Shown: piece by piece, positions 44,201 to 53,757 of the stretch
How positions within the stretch are numbered: position 1 is the first letter of the stretch
How the letters are laid out: every line of letters begins with the position of its first letter
DNA from: Sediminibacterium goheungense
Lineage (GTDB): Bacteria > Bacteroidota > Bacteroidia > Chitinophagales > Chitinophagaceae
Reading direction: 5' to 3'
Length of the DNA stretch: 64,000 nt
Assembly (NCBI RefSeq): GCF_004361915.1
Contig: NZ_SNWP01000010.1
Span: 1,080,050-1,144,049, forward strand
The notes under the pieces: model-generated
What the model was told of the DNA's origin: nothing
Seen by the model: only the letters and a program-made list of their open reading frames with translations
Databases searched by the model: none
Position numbers and translations under genes: made by a program

Positions 44201-44582
44201 CAGACAGAATATAGCAAACGGTAACAATGCTTTTGTGATCAACAGTGAATTCAGGTTCCCTCTTTTTGCTACCCTGATCAACAAGCCAATCAACAACGCA
44301 TTCTTACGCAATTTCCAACTGGTACAGTTCCTGGATCTGGGTACTGCCTGGAATGGAAAATATAACGGCATCAAACGCCCGGGTGACGTTATTTCAGACC
44401 CTTCATCTCCTGTAGTAGTTCGTATTGATGCAGGTGGACTTGGCCCATTTGCCGGTGGTTACGGATTTGGTGCAAGAAGTACCCTGCTCGGATACTTTAT
44501 GAAGTTTGACGCTGGCTGGCCCATGAAAGGCATATTTAAAGGCAAGCCGGTTTACTATTTCGCAATCGGGTTCGACTTTTAA
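41205..44582 (+). CDS. Large outer-membrane protein: pseudo-gluzincin, TolB-like propeller, beta-barrel
   Basis: 1125 residues with a signal peptide ending at SMAQ (24). At about 55-185 the chain resembles a peptidase-MA (gluzincin) domain, but the HExxH site is replaced (RQIREGIARVL, about 137-147) and the third-ligand position in LPKWLVDGY has Asp where Glu is normal, so it looks catalytically dead. At about 300-560 PD40-like propeller repeats are visible (PNYPILAWDGKGTRLLVAYW, LNPTFVSFPNRSGIIFSSNR). From about 740 the pattern is of alternating beta strands ending in FAIGFDF with terminal Phe, an outer-membrane barrel. It probably forms a surface-anchored scaffold. Confidence 0.72.
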   Translation: MQLNRIKKGLVLAFFLFPILSMAQVNTVEFGKNRVQHKKLVWKFYQSPNFNTYTSQGGVELGKFASQVAEEELRSLENFIEYSLQRRANIVVYNNYNDYKSSNIGLGIDWQNSGGVTKLVNNKIVVYFDGNHANLKRQIREGIARVLTDNLLFGDDIGEFASNQALLDLPKWLVDGYVSYAAEPWSTAKDDDLKSAILSGSYRSFYQFAFEKPVLAGHAFWYYIGEKYRKENITYLLYLARIYKNLNQACMRVCKKKFKEVLSEFMQYQQDRYAKDIRQRRNAPRGQLNVSEEVRKKDFFRFQANPNPRSTTYAVVEFNKGIYSVKLMENFYDGKVLLKSGVRTNQGDINPNYPILAWDGKGTRLLVAYWEDGKTKMFVYDLISRIKRYKQEIEGLDQILDASFMLDANSLIFSAVKNGHTDIFTYKIEQNKLEQITDDVYDDLNPTFVSFPNRSGIIFSSNRPSPNAVNADTVLPSRHHYNIYMVDILNTSKQKQITQLTNLKFGNASYPMQYNTNHFTFVSDENGIGNRWAGFFATQRNGLDTLYYVGDELLRNPTPKEFDSTLRAWQRDEPDSVSYFQVYKDSTYTFPITNYQSSLLETRIAGDNGQVSEVRREGDFKFLYKLRVDEQALNKRNVNSRPTEYMKKVMDEKKASEGKAIIYNNGLATTKDTTSKISKDFFQNEFADEKVDTSRRLTDEGLIPRTKSSLERSRLFDYRLKFSSDYILSGFTNNVLVNRYQPYAGGSGPIQLNNGNDFNFTFRVGVSDLFEDQKFVGGFRFGTNLSDKDVFFSYQNLRKRFDWGLTYYRSNVSNFYNIPYNSMLITNLYQGNISYAFNEVKSLRATVALRTDRGVLRSFDNGSGLPDPNALAFPDTISRYIVSRIEYVHDNTINPTQNIWNGLRYKVYFDVNMPTFKTSLNNGKGTFNFGFDARYYHKIYRNFIWAGRAAADFSWGGQKLIYYLGGVDGWIGPKFNSQNTPAPDQSYAFQSLAVNMRGYRQNIANGNNAFVINSEFRFPLFATLINKPINNAFLRNFQLVQFLDLGTAWNGKYNGIKRPGDVISDPSSPVVVRIDAGGLGPFAGGYGFGARSTLLGYFMKFDAGWPMKGIFKGKPVYYFAIGFDF

Positions 44583-44584
44583 AG

Positions 44585-44659
44585 TTTGATTTTTTGATCT
44601 TTGATTTTTTGATTCAGACATTACAACCAAATCAAAAAATCAAAGATCAAAAAATCAAA
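44585..44659. repeat. Perfect 30-bp inverted repeat between convergent genes
   Basis: Arms 44585-44614 and 44630-44659 are exact reverse complements over 30 bases around a 15-base loop. Each arm is built of TTTGAT words with a 7/8-base alternating period. It lies directly between the 1125-residue gene and the convergent nth gene, so it is suited to a bidirectional terminator, and is the most regular of the heptad-type elements. Confidence 0.9.
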
Positions 44660-44677
44660 AATCTCTATCGGCTTCTT

Positions 44678-45325
44678 TTACTTTTTCAGGCTTCTTATAT
44701 AATACCTGCACAAATAACTCAATCCACATTGTTCGCATTTAGGGTTTCGTGCAAGGCAGGTGTAGCGACCATGCAGAATAAGCCAGTGATGGGCTTTATG
44801 CACCAATTCTTCCGGAATAAATCTGATCAGTTCTTTTTCAACCGCTAAAGGTGTACTGGCCTTCTCAGTTACCAGACCAAGTCTTTTACTCACCCTGAAT
44901 ACATGTGTATCTACCGCCATATTCGGCTGTTGATCTATTACACTGGTAATAACATTGGCCGTTTTTCTACCTACACCAGGTAGTTTTACCAGTTGTTCAA
45001 CGGTCATCGGCACTTCTCCATTAAACTGCTCAAGCAGCATATTGGCCATACCAATGAGGTGTTTGGTTTTATTGTTAGGGTAAGAAATACTTCTGATATA
45101 AGGAAACAATTCATCGAAACTAGCTTTCGCCAGTTCAATAGGCGTAGGATATTTTGCAAAAATGGCAGGTGTGGTCAAATTAACCCGTTTATCAGTACAC
45201 TGAGCCGATAAAATTACCGCCACCAGTAACTGGTATGGATTATCATATACCAGTTCAGTTTCTGCAACAGGAACATTTGTATGGAAATAATCAATAACGG
45301 CTGTGTACCTTTCTTTTTTTGTCAT
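44678..45325 (-). CDS. nth: Endonuclease III
   Basis: 215 residues. The helix-hairpin-helix LPGVGRKTANVI carries the catalytic Lys121, and VDTHVFRVSKRLG the Asp139. The C-terminal 4Fe-4S motif is CLARNPKCEQCGLSYLC (Cys-X6-Cys-X2-Cys-X5-Cys). It removes oxidised pyrimidines in base excision repair. A single gene, ending 19 bases from the 30-bp inverted repeat. Confidence 0.96.
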   Translation of the reverse strand: MTKKERYTAVIDYFHTNVPVAETELVYDNPYQLLVAVILSAQCTDKRVNLTTPAIFAKYPTPIELAKASFDELFPYIRSISYPNNKTKHLIGMANMLLEQFNGEVPMTVEQLVKLPGVGRKTANVITSVIDQQPNMAVDTHVFRVSKRLGLVTEKASTPLAVEKELIRFIPEELVHKAHHWLILHGRYTCLARNPKCEQCGLSYLCRYYIRSLKK

Positions 45326-45334
45326 ATTTTTTTA

Positions 45335-45359
45335 TACAAAAAGCATTTTGCTTTTTGTA
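45335..45359. repeat. 11-bp hairpin in the nth leader
   Basis: TACAAAAAGCA and its exact complement flank a TTT loop, 9 bases from the nth start codon. It could be an operator, an mRNA hairpin affecting nth translation, or the end of an upstream transcript. No T-run favours termination. Confidence 0.4.
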
Positions 45360-45411
45360 CATCCAAAAATACGCGCTAAAAAAAGATAACTGAAATAAAC
45401 AAAAGCTATGT

Positions 45412-45645
45412 TTATCGCTTGCGTACAGACTTATCTGCGTACTGCAGAATGGTTTTCAGCGATAATTTCGACGGTGATTCGAGCTTAAGCTTATCCAACT
45501 GGCGCATGGTACGTTTAAGGATATTCAATCGCTCTGTTAATTCAATATCTCCCTCTTCCAGCGCCTCCTCCACATTCTTTTTTATTGCGGGCGAACACTC
45601 TTTATACAGGTATAATATCAAATCCTCTTCTTTGAATTTTTTCAT
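45412..45645 (-). CDS. Small hypothetical protein
   Basis: 77 residues, charged and helical (KKFKEEDLILYLYKECSP ... KKNVEEALEEGD ... RLNILKRTMRQLDKLK). The layout resembles short Bacteroidota proteins with an N-terminal anti-sigma-like helix but with no zinc ligands. It might be a truncated anti-sigma-type protein or a small adaptor. No certain homology. It stands alone between nth and ftsB. Confidence 0.55.
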   Translation of the reverse strand: MKKFKEEDLILYLYKECSPAIKKNVEEALEEGDIELTERLNILKRTMRQLDKLKLESPSKLSLKTILQYADKSVRKR

Positions 45646-45858
45646 AAAAGTTCTGTTAGCTGAGAGGATACGGTATATCTTAAAACGGGAGATGTTGAAT
45701 GATTATTGTAAGCCCTGGCTCAGTAAACAGAAAATTAGTGATTCGAAACAAAGAATTACTGAGAATACTCAATAATACATTGATAATCAATATTTTGTTT
45801 TTATAAAAAATGTACACTTACGCCAATGAGGAGTCGATATTGGCTTTTAAGCCTGTAG

Positions 45859-46164
45859 TTATTGGTTTTTGGGGGCCACGGAGTCTTCTATGATAAATAT
45901 ATCTTCCCCTTCTTTTTTCATGAGATAACGTTCACGGGCAAATTTCTCGAGAGCTGCAGGGTTACTTTGAATATCCTGTAATTCCTGCTTCGTTTTTTCA
46001 ATTTCGTCCAGATAATATTTCTTCTTGGCTTCCAGTTTTTTTAGTTCAGCATTGCGCTCACGCTGCTGAAAAAAATCACGTTGATCAAAAAACAACATCC
46101 ATACTACAAAAAAACCGCCGGCCAGCAGGTATTTATTGGTAATGATGGATGTAATTTTTTTCAT
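45859..46164 (-). CDS. FtsB/DivIC-like septum formation protein
   Basis: 101 residues. A short cytosolic start, one membrane helix (YLLAGGFFVVWMLFFD), then a periplasmic coiled coil rich in Lys/Glu (ERNAELKKLEAKKKYYLDEIEKTKQEL) and the DivIC-type ending FARERYLMKKEGEDIFII. It bridges FtsQ and FtsL in the division complex. Downstream of eno, a neighbour also seen in other bacteria; the two may be co-transcribed despite the hairpin between them. Confidence 0.88.
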   Translation of the reverse strand: MKKITSIITNKYLLAGGFFVVWMLFFDQRDFFQQRERNAELKKLEAKKKYYLDEIEKTKQELQDIQSNPAALEKFARERYLMKKEGEDIFIIEDSVAPKNQ

Positions 46165-46183
46165 AGAGTAAAACTAATAAAAA

Positions 46184-46247
46184 AAGGTTCAAGATTCAAG
46201 TAGCAGTCAGTGTGTACTTGTTTCTAGCAACTTGAATCTTGAACCTT
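46184..46247. repeat. Heptad inverted repeat between eno and ftsB
   Basis: Arms AAGGTTCAAGATTCAAGT (46184-46201) and its complement (46230-46247), 18 bp exact. Both arms show a 7-base period (GGTTCAA, GATTCAA; CTTGAAT, CTTGAAC). It begins 9 bases after the eno stop and could limit read-through to ftsB. Confidence 0.8.
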
Positions 46248-46256
46248 ATTACTCGA

Positions 46257-47570
<1,314 letters not shown>

Positions 47571-47602
47571 TCAATTGGTTGTTAGGTATGCAATTTAAGC
47601 AA

Positions 47603-48322
47603 TTAGACTGAAGCCTGTGCTACTGTAAGGTTACGAAACACATCTTCCAGATTGCCCCCTGAGGTTTTTAGCAGGTTTGCCACATCATCATCTGCAACAA
47701 TATTACCTCTGTTAATAATAACTACACGTTCACAGATAGCCTGTACCTCCTGTAGAATATGAGACGAAAAAAGAATGGTTTTATGTCTGCCCTGCTCCCT
47801 GATAACATTCCTGATTTCAATAATCTGATTGGGATCCAGTCCACTGGTAGGTTCATCCAGAATAAGTACTTCGGGGTCATGAATCAGCGCCGCAGCCAGT
47901 CCTACTCTTTGTTTATATCCTTTAGATAACTGGCCCGTTTTCTTATGTGCCTCTATACCAAGCCCCGTAAGCTCGATAACATCAGCTACCGCTTTAGCCG
48001 TTTTTGTAATACCATGTACGCCAGCAATAAAAGAAAGATATTCCTTTACATACATATCATAATAAAGAGGATTGGCTTCGGGTAGGTAACCGATTTTTTT
48101 CTTGGCTGCCAGAGGATCTTTCTGCACATCAATACCACATACACTTACCGATCCCTGATCAGCTGTTAAGTAACCGGTAATGATTTTCATCGTAGTGCTT
48201 TTTCCCGCTCCATTCGGTCCCAAAAAACCCAGAATCGTACCCTTTTCCGCCGTAAAAGAAACATCGTTTACGGCTTTCTGGGAACCAAAACTTTTAGTCA
48301 GTTTTTTTATTTCAATAGACAT
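47603..48322 (-). CDS. ABC transporter ATPase, GldA-like
   Basis: 239 residues from ATG 48322; the longer open frame upstream is not family-like. Walker A GPNGAGKST, Q-loop GYLPEANPLY, signature LSKGYKQRVGLA, Walker B VLILDEP, H-loop SSHIL. The Q-loop and the ending LEDVFRNLT match GldA-type ATPases of Bacteroidota gliding motility and other ABC-2 exporters. The partner permease is not in the window. A gliding role is therefore not established. Confidence 0.85.
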   Translation of the reverse strand: MSIEIKKLTKSFGSQKAVNDVSFTAEKGTILGFLGPNGAGKSTTMKIITGYLTADQGSVSVCGIDVQKDPLAAKKKIGYLPEANPLYYDMYVKEYLSFIAGVHGITKTAKAVADVIELTGLGIEAHKKTGQLSKGYKQRVGLAAALIHDPEVLILDEPTSGLDPNQIIEIRNVIREQGRHKTILFSSHILQEVQAICERVVIINRGNIVADDDVANLLKTSGGNLEDVFRNLTVAQASV

Positions 48323-48423
48323 AAAGTAAAGGTATTGACAGAATATGGTAAGAAAGAGATAAAAATGAAGAAAACAACCAAGATTACAGGCTTCCACTGA
48401 TTAAAAAGCCCCTGAAAATTGTA

Positions 48424-48645
48424 TCAGCTTTCCTGATCATATTCCCCTTTTACTGCATAGTATCCAAATAAGCTCAACCCAAAAGCAATGGGCAGAAATA
48501 CAACCACAAACACGCCCCATTGTATCCAGGTATCTGCTGAAGGTTTTACTATAATTTCACTGTAAGCAGTTTTTACCAGAAAAAATATTGCCAACGGCCC
48601 CAGTAGCAGCCATACCATTCCTGCCATTCTTTTTACCTGTTTCAT
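48424..48645 (-). CDS. Small two-helix membrane protein next to the MHS transporter
   Basis: 73 residues with two hydrophobic helices (MVWLLLGPLAIFFLVKTAY and WGVFVVVFLPIAFGLSLFGYYAV). It starts 5 bases after the transporter gene stop and is very likely co-translated with it. Such small proteins accompany MFS transporters in Bacteroidota and may assist assembly. Function unknown. Confidence 0.7.
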   Translation of the reverse strand: MKQVKRMAGMVWLLLGPLAIFFLVKTAYSEIIVKPSADTWIQWGVFVVVFLPIAFGLSLFGYYAVKGEYDQES

Positions 48646-48650
48646 ATATT

Positions 48651-50171
48651 TCAGTGAATTGCTTTTTTATTACTTAAATAGAGTACCCCTATTACCAGAC
48701 AAATACCTGCCACAATAATCGGATACATTAATCCCGCCAATTGATTGTTCGCATAAATTGTTGTTAACAAAGTGGCGACAAAAGGTGTGAGTCCGCCAAA
48801 TACGCCATTACCTATATGATAAGGTAAAGACATAGATGTGTAACGGATCTTTGTAGGAAACAACTCAACCAGGAAAGCTGCAATAGGGCCATATACCATA
48901 GTTACATAAACAATCATCAGAAATACAATACCAATCATTTTCCAGTAAACAGTGCCGCCAACTTCCTTCGTAAGGGTTATAACAGGTAATGCGGTTTTCT
49001 TTAATCCATCTCCATACAAGGTATCTTTTGTACTTGCATGAAATATTGAGCCATCCGAAAAAAAGCGATCTTCTTTTATGAGCCGTACAGAATCTGTTGT
49101 TCCAGCTATGGGCGTTAAGGTTACCTGCCTTTTCGAAAGATCAACCTGTTCTATCTTATTTGCCCCATCACTCAAATAAAGCAGCTCTGTAAACAACGGA
49201 CGGTAAGTTAATACCGCTAACAACATCCCGGTCAACATAATCCATTTTCTGCCTACTTTATCGCTCCAATGGCCAAAAAGTACAAATAAGGGAGTTCCGA
49301 AAACAATGGCCCAGATTAATATGGTACGCGACTGATCGAAATCGATTTTACAAACATTCTCCAGAAAAGATTGTGCATAAAACTGTCCGGTATACCATAC
49401 CACCCCCTGTCCCATGGTAGCACCAAACAATGCCAGTAAAACCATTTTCAGGTTTGCCTTATGTCCGAAACTTTCTTTCAGTGGATTAACCGAAGTTTTT
49501 CCTTCTGATTTTAGTTTCGAAAACAGCGGAGATTCCTGCATTTTAAGGCGTATATAAATAGATACAATCACCAGCACAATAGAAAGTAAGAAAGGAATAC
49601 GCCAGCCCCAGTCATTAAACTTCGCGATAGAAATCTGTTTATCAGCATCAAGACTATGTCTGGTTAATAAAATAACTCCTAAGGAAACAAAAAGACCAAG
49701 TGTGGCGGTAGTTTGTATCCATGAGGTAAAATATCCTCTTCGGTGAGCAGGTGCATGTTCAGCAACATAAGTGGCTGCTCCTCCATATTCACCTCCCAAT
49801 GCTAAACCCTGGAGCAACCTTAACAGCAATACAATAATAGGTGCAGCAAAACCAATACTTTCATAAGAAGGTACAAGACCGATGGCAAAAGTGGAACCAC
49901 CCATTAACACCAGCGTCAAGAGAAATGTATATTTCCTTCCAACAATATCACCCAATCTGCCAAATACCAGTGCTCCAAAAGGACGTACAATAAAACCTGC
50001 CGCAAAAGTAGCAAGCGTAGACAATAATGCTGCAGTTGGATTTGTTTTTGGGAAGAATTGTCCGGCTATCACCGTTGCAAGACTACCAAAAATGTAAAAA
50101 TCATACCACTCGATAAGCGTACCCAATGAAGAAGCAGTGATGACTTTCCAGATGCCATTTTCTTTTTTCAT
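48651..50171 (-). CDS. MFS transporter, metabolite:H+ symporter (ProP/ShiA) type
   Basis: 506 residues from ATG 50171; the upstream open frame is not family-like. The MHS markers are IEWYDFYIFGS, GRLGDIVGRK (71-80) and LLQGLALGGEYGGAATYVAEHAP. Twelve membrane segments are expected. An unusual hydrophilic insertion of about 70 residues (335-405, IEQVDLSKRQVTLTP ... TLYGDGLKKTALP) lies between two late helices. It is divergent from acs, which suggests an organic acid substrate, but this is inference. A small membrane protein gene follows. Confidence 0.9.
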   Translation of the reverse strand: MKKENGIWKVITASSLGTLIEWYDFYIFGSLATVIAGQFFPKTNPTAALLSTLATFAAGFIVRPFGALVFGRLGDIVGRKYTFLLTLVLMGGSTFAIGLVPSYESIGFAAPIIVLLLRLLQGLALGGEYGGAATYVAEHAPAHRRGYFTSWIQTTATLGLFVSLGVILLTRHSLDADKQISIAKFNDWGWRIPFLLSIVLVIVSIYIRLKMQESPLFSKLKSEGKTSVNPLKESFGHKANLKMVLLALFGATMGQGVVWYTGQFYAQSFLENVCKIDFDQSRTILIWAIVFGTPLFVLFGHWSDKVGRKWIMLTGMLLAVLTYRPLFTELLYLSDGANKIEQVDLSKRQVTLTPIAGTTDSVRLIKEDRFFSDGSIFHASTKDTLYGDGLKKTALPVITLTKEVGGTVYWKMIGIVFLMIVYVTMVYGPIAAFLVELFPTKIRYTSMSLPYHIGNGVFGGLTPFVATLLTTIYANNQLAGLMYPIIVAGICLVIGVLYLSNKKAIH

Positions 50172-50352
50172 ATAAGCATACAACTTACTGCAAAGAAACG
50201 ATTTCACCAAGCTTAGCTTACTGCGTAGGATGGATTGTGACAAAAATTGTTTATGCTGATAATCGCCCTATTAAAAGCGAACAGTCATTCGTATAAAGCA
50301 GGTTTCTCGTCCTGAATCATCACGTATATTTATAGCCTGAAATCCGATTGTT

Positions 50353-52290
50353 ATGTCTTATCCTTATCAGATTAAAAGTTTTGAGGCCTATAAAGAAGCG
50401 TATCAAAAAAGTATACAGGATCCGGAATCGTTCTGGGGAGAAATTGCATCGCATTTTACCTGGCGAAAAAAATGGGACAAAGTTTTGGAATGGAACTTTA
50501 CCGAACCCCGTGTAGAATGGTTTAAAGGAGGAAAACTGAATATAACAGAAAACTGTCTTGATCGCCATCTTGAAACAAAATCTAATCATCCAGCTATTAT
50601 CTGGGAGCCCAATGCACCTGATGAAAATAATCGTGTGCTTACTTATAGGAAGCTGCATGAAAAAGTTTGTCAGTTCGCCCATGTACTTAAAAATAACGGG
50701 GTAAAGAAAGGCGATCGGGTTTGTATTTATATGGGCATGATTCCTGAACTGGCCATAGCCGTATTAGCCTGCGCACGCATTGGCGCCATTCACTCAGTTG
50801 TATTTGGTGGATTTTCTGCTCAGAGTATTGCAGACAGGCTTGAAGATGCGCAAGCTACATTCATTGTTACCTGTGATGGCGCATACAGAGGAGCAAAAGA
50901 TATTCCTTTAAAATCTGTGATTGACGATGCTCTTATCGGAAATAAAACTATTAAACGGGTAATTGTTGCTACAAGAACTCGAACACCTGTATCAATGATC
51001 AAAGGAAGGGATGTATGGTGGGAAGACGAGATGAAACAGGTGGAAGAAAAAGGGGTCACATTTATTGAAGCCGAAGAAATGGATGCAGAAGATCCGCTCT
51101 TTATTCTGTATACATCTGGATCTACAGGTAAACCCAAAGGTGTTGTGCATAGCGTTGGGGGGTATATGGTATATACCAACTATACTTTTGTAAATGTATT
51201 TCAATACCAGACCGGACAGGTTCATTTCTGCACGGCTGATATTGGTTGGATCACCGGACATAGCTATATCGTTTATGGCCCACTGAGTGCAGGTGCTACT
51301 TCTCTTTTATTTGAAGGGGTACCTACCTGGCCAGATGCAGGCCGATTCTGGGATATCGTAGATAAATATTGTGTCAATATATTGTACACAGCTCCCACAG
51401 CAATCCGCAGTCTGATGGGATTTGGCCTGGGCCCTTTACAAGGCAAAAATCTCTCTTCCTTGAAAGTATTGGGTACAGTAGGTGAACCCATTAACGAAGA
51501 AGCCTGGCATTGGTACGATGAACATGTTGGTAAAAGAAAATGTCCGATCGTAGATACCTGGTGGCAAACCGAAACCGGTGGATGCCTGATTTCAAATCTG
51601 GCGGGTATTACCCCTGCCAAACCAGGTTGGGCCACATTACCTATGCCAGGTCTGGAAATGGTATTGGTAGATGAAAACGGAAAAGAAGTGATCCAACAAG
51701 GCGACGAAACTATTTCTGGAAATTTATGTATTAAATCTCCATGGCCCTCTATTTTAAGAACTACCTACGGAGATCATGAAAGATGCAGAACCAATTATTT
51801 TGCCACTTATGAGAATATGTATTTTACCGGCGATGGCGCACTAAAAGACAAAGATGGCTTTTTCCGTATAACAGGCAGGGTCGATGATGTTTTAAATGTA
51901 AGTGGCCACCGCATTGGCACAGCAGAAGTTGAAAATGCCATTAATATGCATGCGGGTGTCGTTGAAAGTGCTGTAGTGGGCTATCCGCACGACATTAAGG
52001 GGCAAGGCATATATGCCTATATCATTTATCAAGGCTCACACGCACAGGATACACATGGTACCGGTGACCTTGTGAGGAGAGATATTCTGCAAACCGTAAC
52101 ACGGATCATAGGAGCTATCGCCAAACCGGATAAAATTCAGTTTGTAAGTGGCCTGCCTAAAACAAGAAGCGGTAAGATCATGCGTAGAATTTTACGGAAG
52201 ATTGCAGAAGGTGAAACAGAAAATCTTGGCGATACCAGCACCCTGCTTGATCCAGGTGTAGTAGATGAGATCAAGAAAGGCAGATTATAA
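50353..52290 (+). CDS. acs: Acetyl-CoA synthetase
   Basis: 645 residues. AMP-binding motifs: YTSGSTGKPKGVVH, VDTWWQTETGG and DVLNVSGHRIGTAEVE; the C-terminal catalytic Lys is in RSGKIMRRILRKI, where acetylation regulates the enzyme. Length and the N-terminal ACAS segment (YKEAYQKSIQDPESFWGEIA) identify Acs rather than a medium-chain ligase. It is divergent from an MHS-type transporter that might bring in carboxylates. Confidence 0.96.
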   Translation: MSYPYQIKSFEAYKEAYQKSIQDPESFWGEIASHFTWRKKWDKVLEWNFTEPRVEWFKGGKLNITENCLDRHLETKSNHPAIIWEPNAPDENNRVLTYRKLHEKVCQFAHVLKNNGVKKGDRVCIYMGMIPELAIAVLACARIGAIHSVVFGGFSAQSIADRLEDAQATFIVTCDGAYRGAKDIPLKSVIDDALIGNKTIKRVIVATRTRTPVSMIKGRDVWWEDEMKQVEEKGVTFIEAEEMDAEDPLFILYTSGSTGKPKGVVHSVGGYMVYTNYTFVNVFQYQTGQVHFCTADIGWITGHSYIVYGPLSAGATSLLFEGVPTWPDAGRFWDIVDKYCVNILYTAPTAIRSLMGFGLGPLQGKNLSSLKVLGTVGEPINEEAWHWYDEHVGKRKCPIVDTWWQTETGGCLISNLAGITPAKPGWATLPMPGLEMVLVDENGKEVIQQGDETISGNLCIKSPWPSILRTTYGDHERCRTNYFATYENMYFTGDGALKDKDGFFRITGRVDDVLNVSGHRIGTAEVENAINMHAGVVESAVVGYPHDIKGQGIYAYIIYQGSHAQDTHGTGDLVRRDILQTVTRIIGAIAKPDKIQFVSGLPKTRSGKIMRRILRKIAEGETENLGDTSTLLDPGVVDEIKKGRL

Positions 52291-52376
52291 CTCTACAGCA
52301 TAACCTGGCAAAAAACACAGTCTGTCAGGCTATGTCCGATATACCATCAATCACGCATTAATAGTATATTTAAACA

Positions 52377-53264
52377 ATGAAGAAGATTTTTTTTCTTTAT
52401 TTGTTGACGCTGTTTTCTCTCAACAGCTATACCCAAAATCTAATCTGGTTCATCGAAAACGATAAGTTCGGATATGCCCATAAAACAACAGGCCGAACAG
52501 TTATCACTCCTCAATTTACATTTGCGGGCTATTTCAGTGAAGGCACTGCTGTAGCAGCTGTAGGCAATCATTTACTATCATCTAAATATGGTTTCATCAA
52601 TGAAAAAGGAAAATGGCTCATCATACCACAATTCAATGCGGCCGGTAATTTTTCAGAAGCAAAAGCCAGGGTACAACAGAATGGGAAATGGGGTTATGTC
52701 AATAAAAAAGGGATTTTTATTATTCAGCCGCAGTTTGCACTTTGTTATGATTTCAAAGAAGGATTGGCACAGGCTTCCGTAAAAAATAATTTGTGGGGGC
52801 TGATAGACAGTACCGGAAAATTTATTGTGCAGCCAGAGTTTTATAGCATTACAGATGTATTTGCAGGCATTACATGTATACAAAAAAACATAACTGATAA
52901 ATGGGAAATTCTGGATATCAAAAAGAAAACAAGTATCAAAACAAACTTCACACGCATGCATGCTTTTGCAGATAGTCTGGCACCTGCACGTGATACAAGT
53001 AATAAGTGGGGCTTTGTAAATACACATGGCAATTGGGTTATTCAACCCATTTTTACCAATGCCAGTTCATTCAGTGAAGGATTGGCTGCTGTTGAAAAAG
53101 AATACGGCTCATGGGGCTTTATTAATAAAAATGGAGAATGGGTGATACCAGCTCAGTTCGACCGACCAGGCTATTTCTTTAAGGGACTCGCATTACTGGA
53201 AAAAGGGTCAGATATCGTTTATGTTGACAAAGAAGGAAGTCTCGTTTTCAGTTTTAAGCGATGA
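52377..53264 (+). CDS. Secreted WG-repeat protein
   Basis: 295 residues with a signal peptide (FFLYLLTLFSLNSYTQ). At least six WG/KWG beta repeats follow, such as KYGFINEKGKWLIIPQF, KWGYVNKKGIFIIQPQF, LWGLIDSTGKFIVQPEF and SWGFINKNGEWVIPAQF, each with FSEG or FKEG turns. WG repeats fold as a beta propeller and are seen in surface or secreted proteins of Bacteroidota. Binding partner unknown. It lies 86 bases after acs. Confidence 0.85.
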   Translation: MKKIFFLYLLTLFSLNSYTQNLIWFIENDKFGYAHKTTGRTVITPQFTFAGYFSEGTAVAAVGNHLLSSKYGFINEKGKWLIIPQFNAAGNFSEAKARVQQNGKWGYVNKKGIFIIQPQFALCYDFKEGLAQASVKNNLWGLIDSTGKFIVQPEFYSITDVFAGITCIQKNITDKWEILDIKKKTSIKTNFTRMHAFADSLAPARDTSNKWGFVNTHGNWVIQPIFTNASSFSEGLAAVEKEYGSWGFINKNGEWVIPAQFDRPGYFFKGLALLEKGSDIVYVDKEGSLVFSFKR

Positions 53265-53282
53265 CCATTTTTAAAATTCACA

Positions 53283-53618
53283 TCATAATACATGTTCTGA
53301 TTTTCCCAGAAAATACAATATCAATGGCCCCAGAAATAAAATAATGATGATAACCACAGCTGGTATCATAACAAACAGATGAACCTGCTTTTGAATGATA
53401 TTTTGTTTCAGTGCTTTAACAAGTAAAGCTATAAAGCAAAAGCATCCCACCCATGATAATATTGTTGCAGTAAAATAAAAGAAAAGAGGGCTTTTGTCTT
53501 GTTGTGAGATATCAAAACGGGGAAGTAAAAATAGCAACAATGCGTCTGCGGCCAGTAATAAAAAAACAGTGTGGAACGGTATATTCAACAACCTGATAAA
53601 TAATCGCTTGTTTCGCAT
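53283..53618 (-). CDS. Hypothetical membrane protein
   Basis: 111 residues with three hydrophobic helices (TVFLLLAADALLLFLLP, FTATILSWVGCFCFIALLV, MIPAVVIIIILFLGPLILYFL). No domain is recognised. It is convergent with the WG-repeat gene, 18 bases away, and upstream regions are AT-rich without a clear promoter. Confidence 0.55.
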   Translation of the reverse strand: MRNKRLFIRLLNIPFHTVFLLLAADALLLFLLPRFDISQQDKSPLFFYFTATILSWVGCFCFIALLVKALKQNIIQKQVHLFVMIPAVVIIIILFLGPLILYFLGKSEHVL

Positions 53619-53757
53619 TAAAAAATAAACAGGTGTTACATGAAATATACAGCTCGTATTTCACGACTATTTACTTACACAAGATAATTGCAGAAGAAAG
53701 AAAAAAAAGCAGTTCGTGCTTACATATTCTTTTTACACTTTTACATATTTACGGGTT

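Noticed and set aside
53640..53663. TGAAATA/TATTTCA inverted repeat as an operator
   Set aside because: Only 7-bp AT-rich arms, no regulator gene nearby and no second copy seen.
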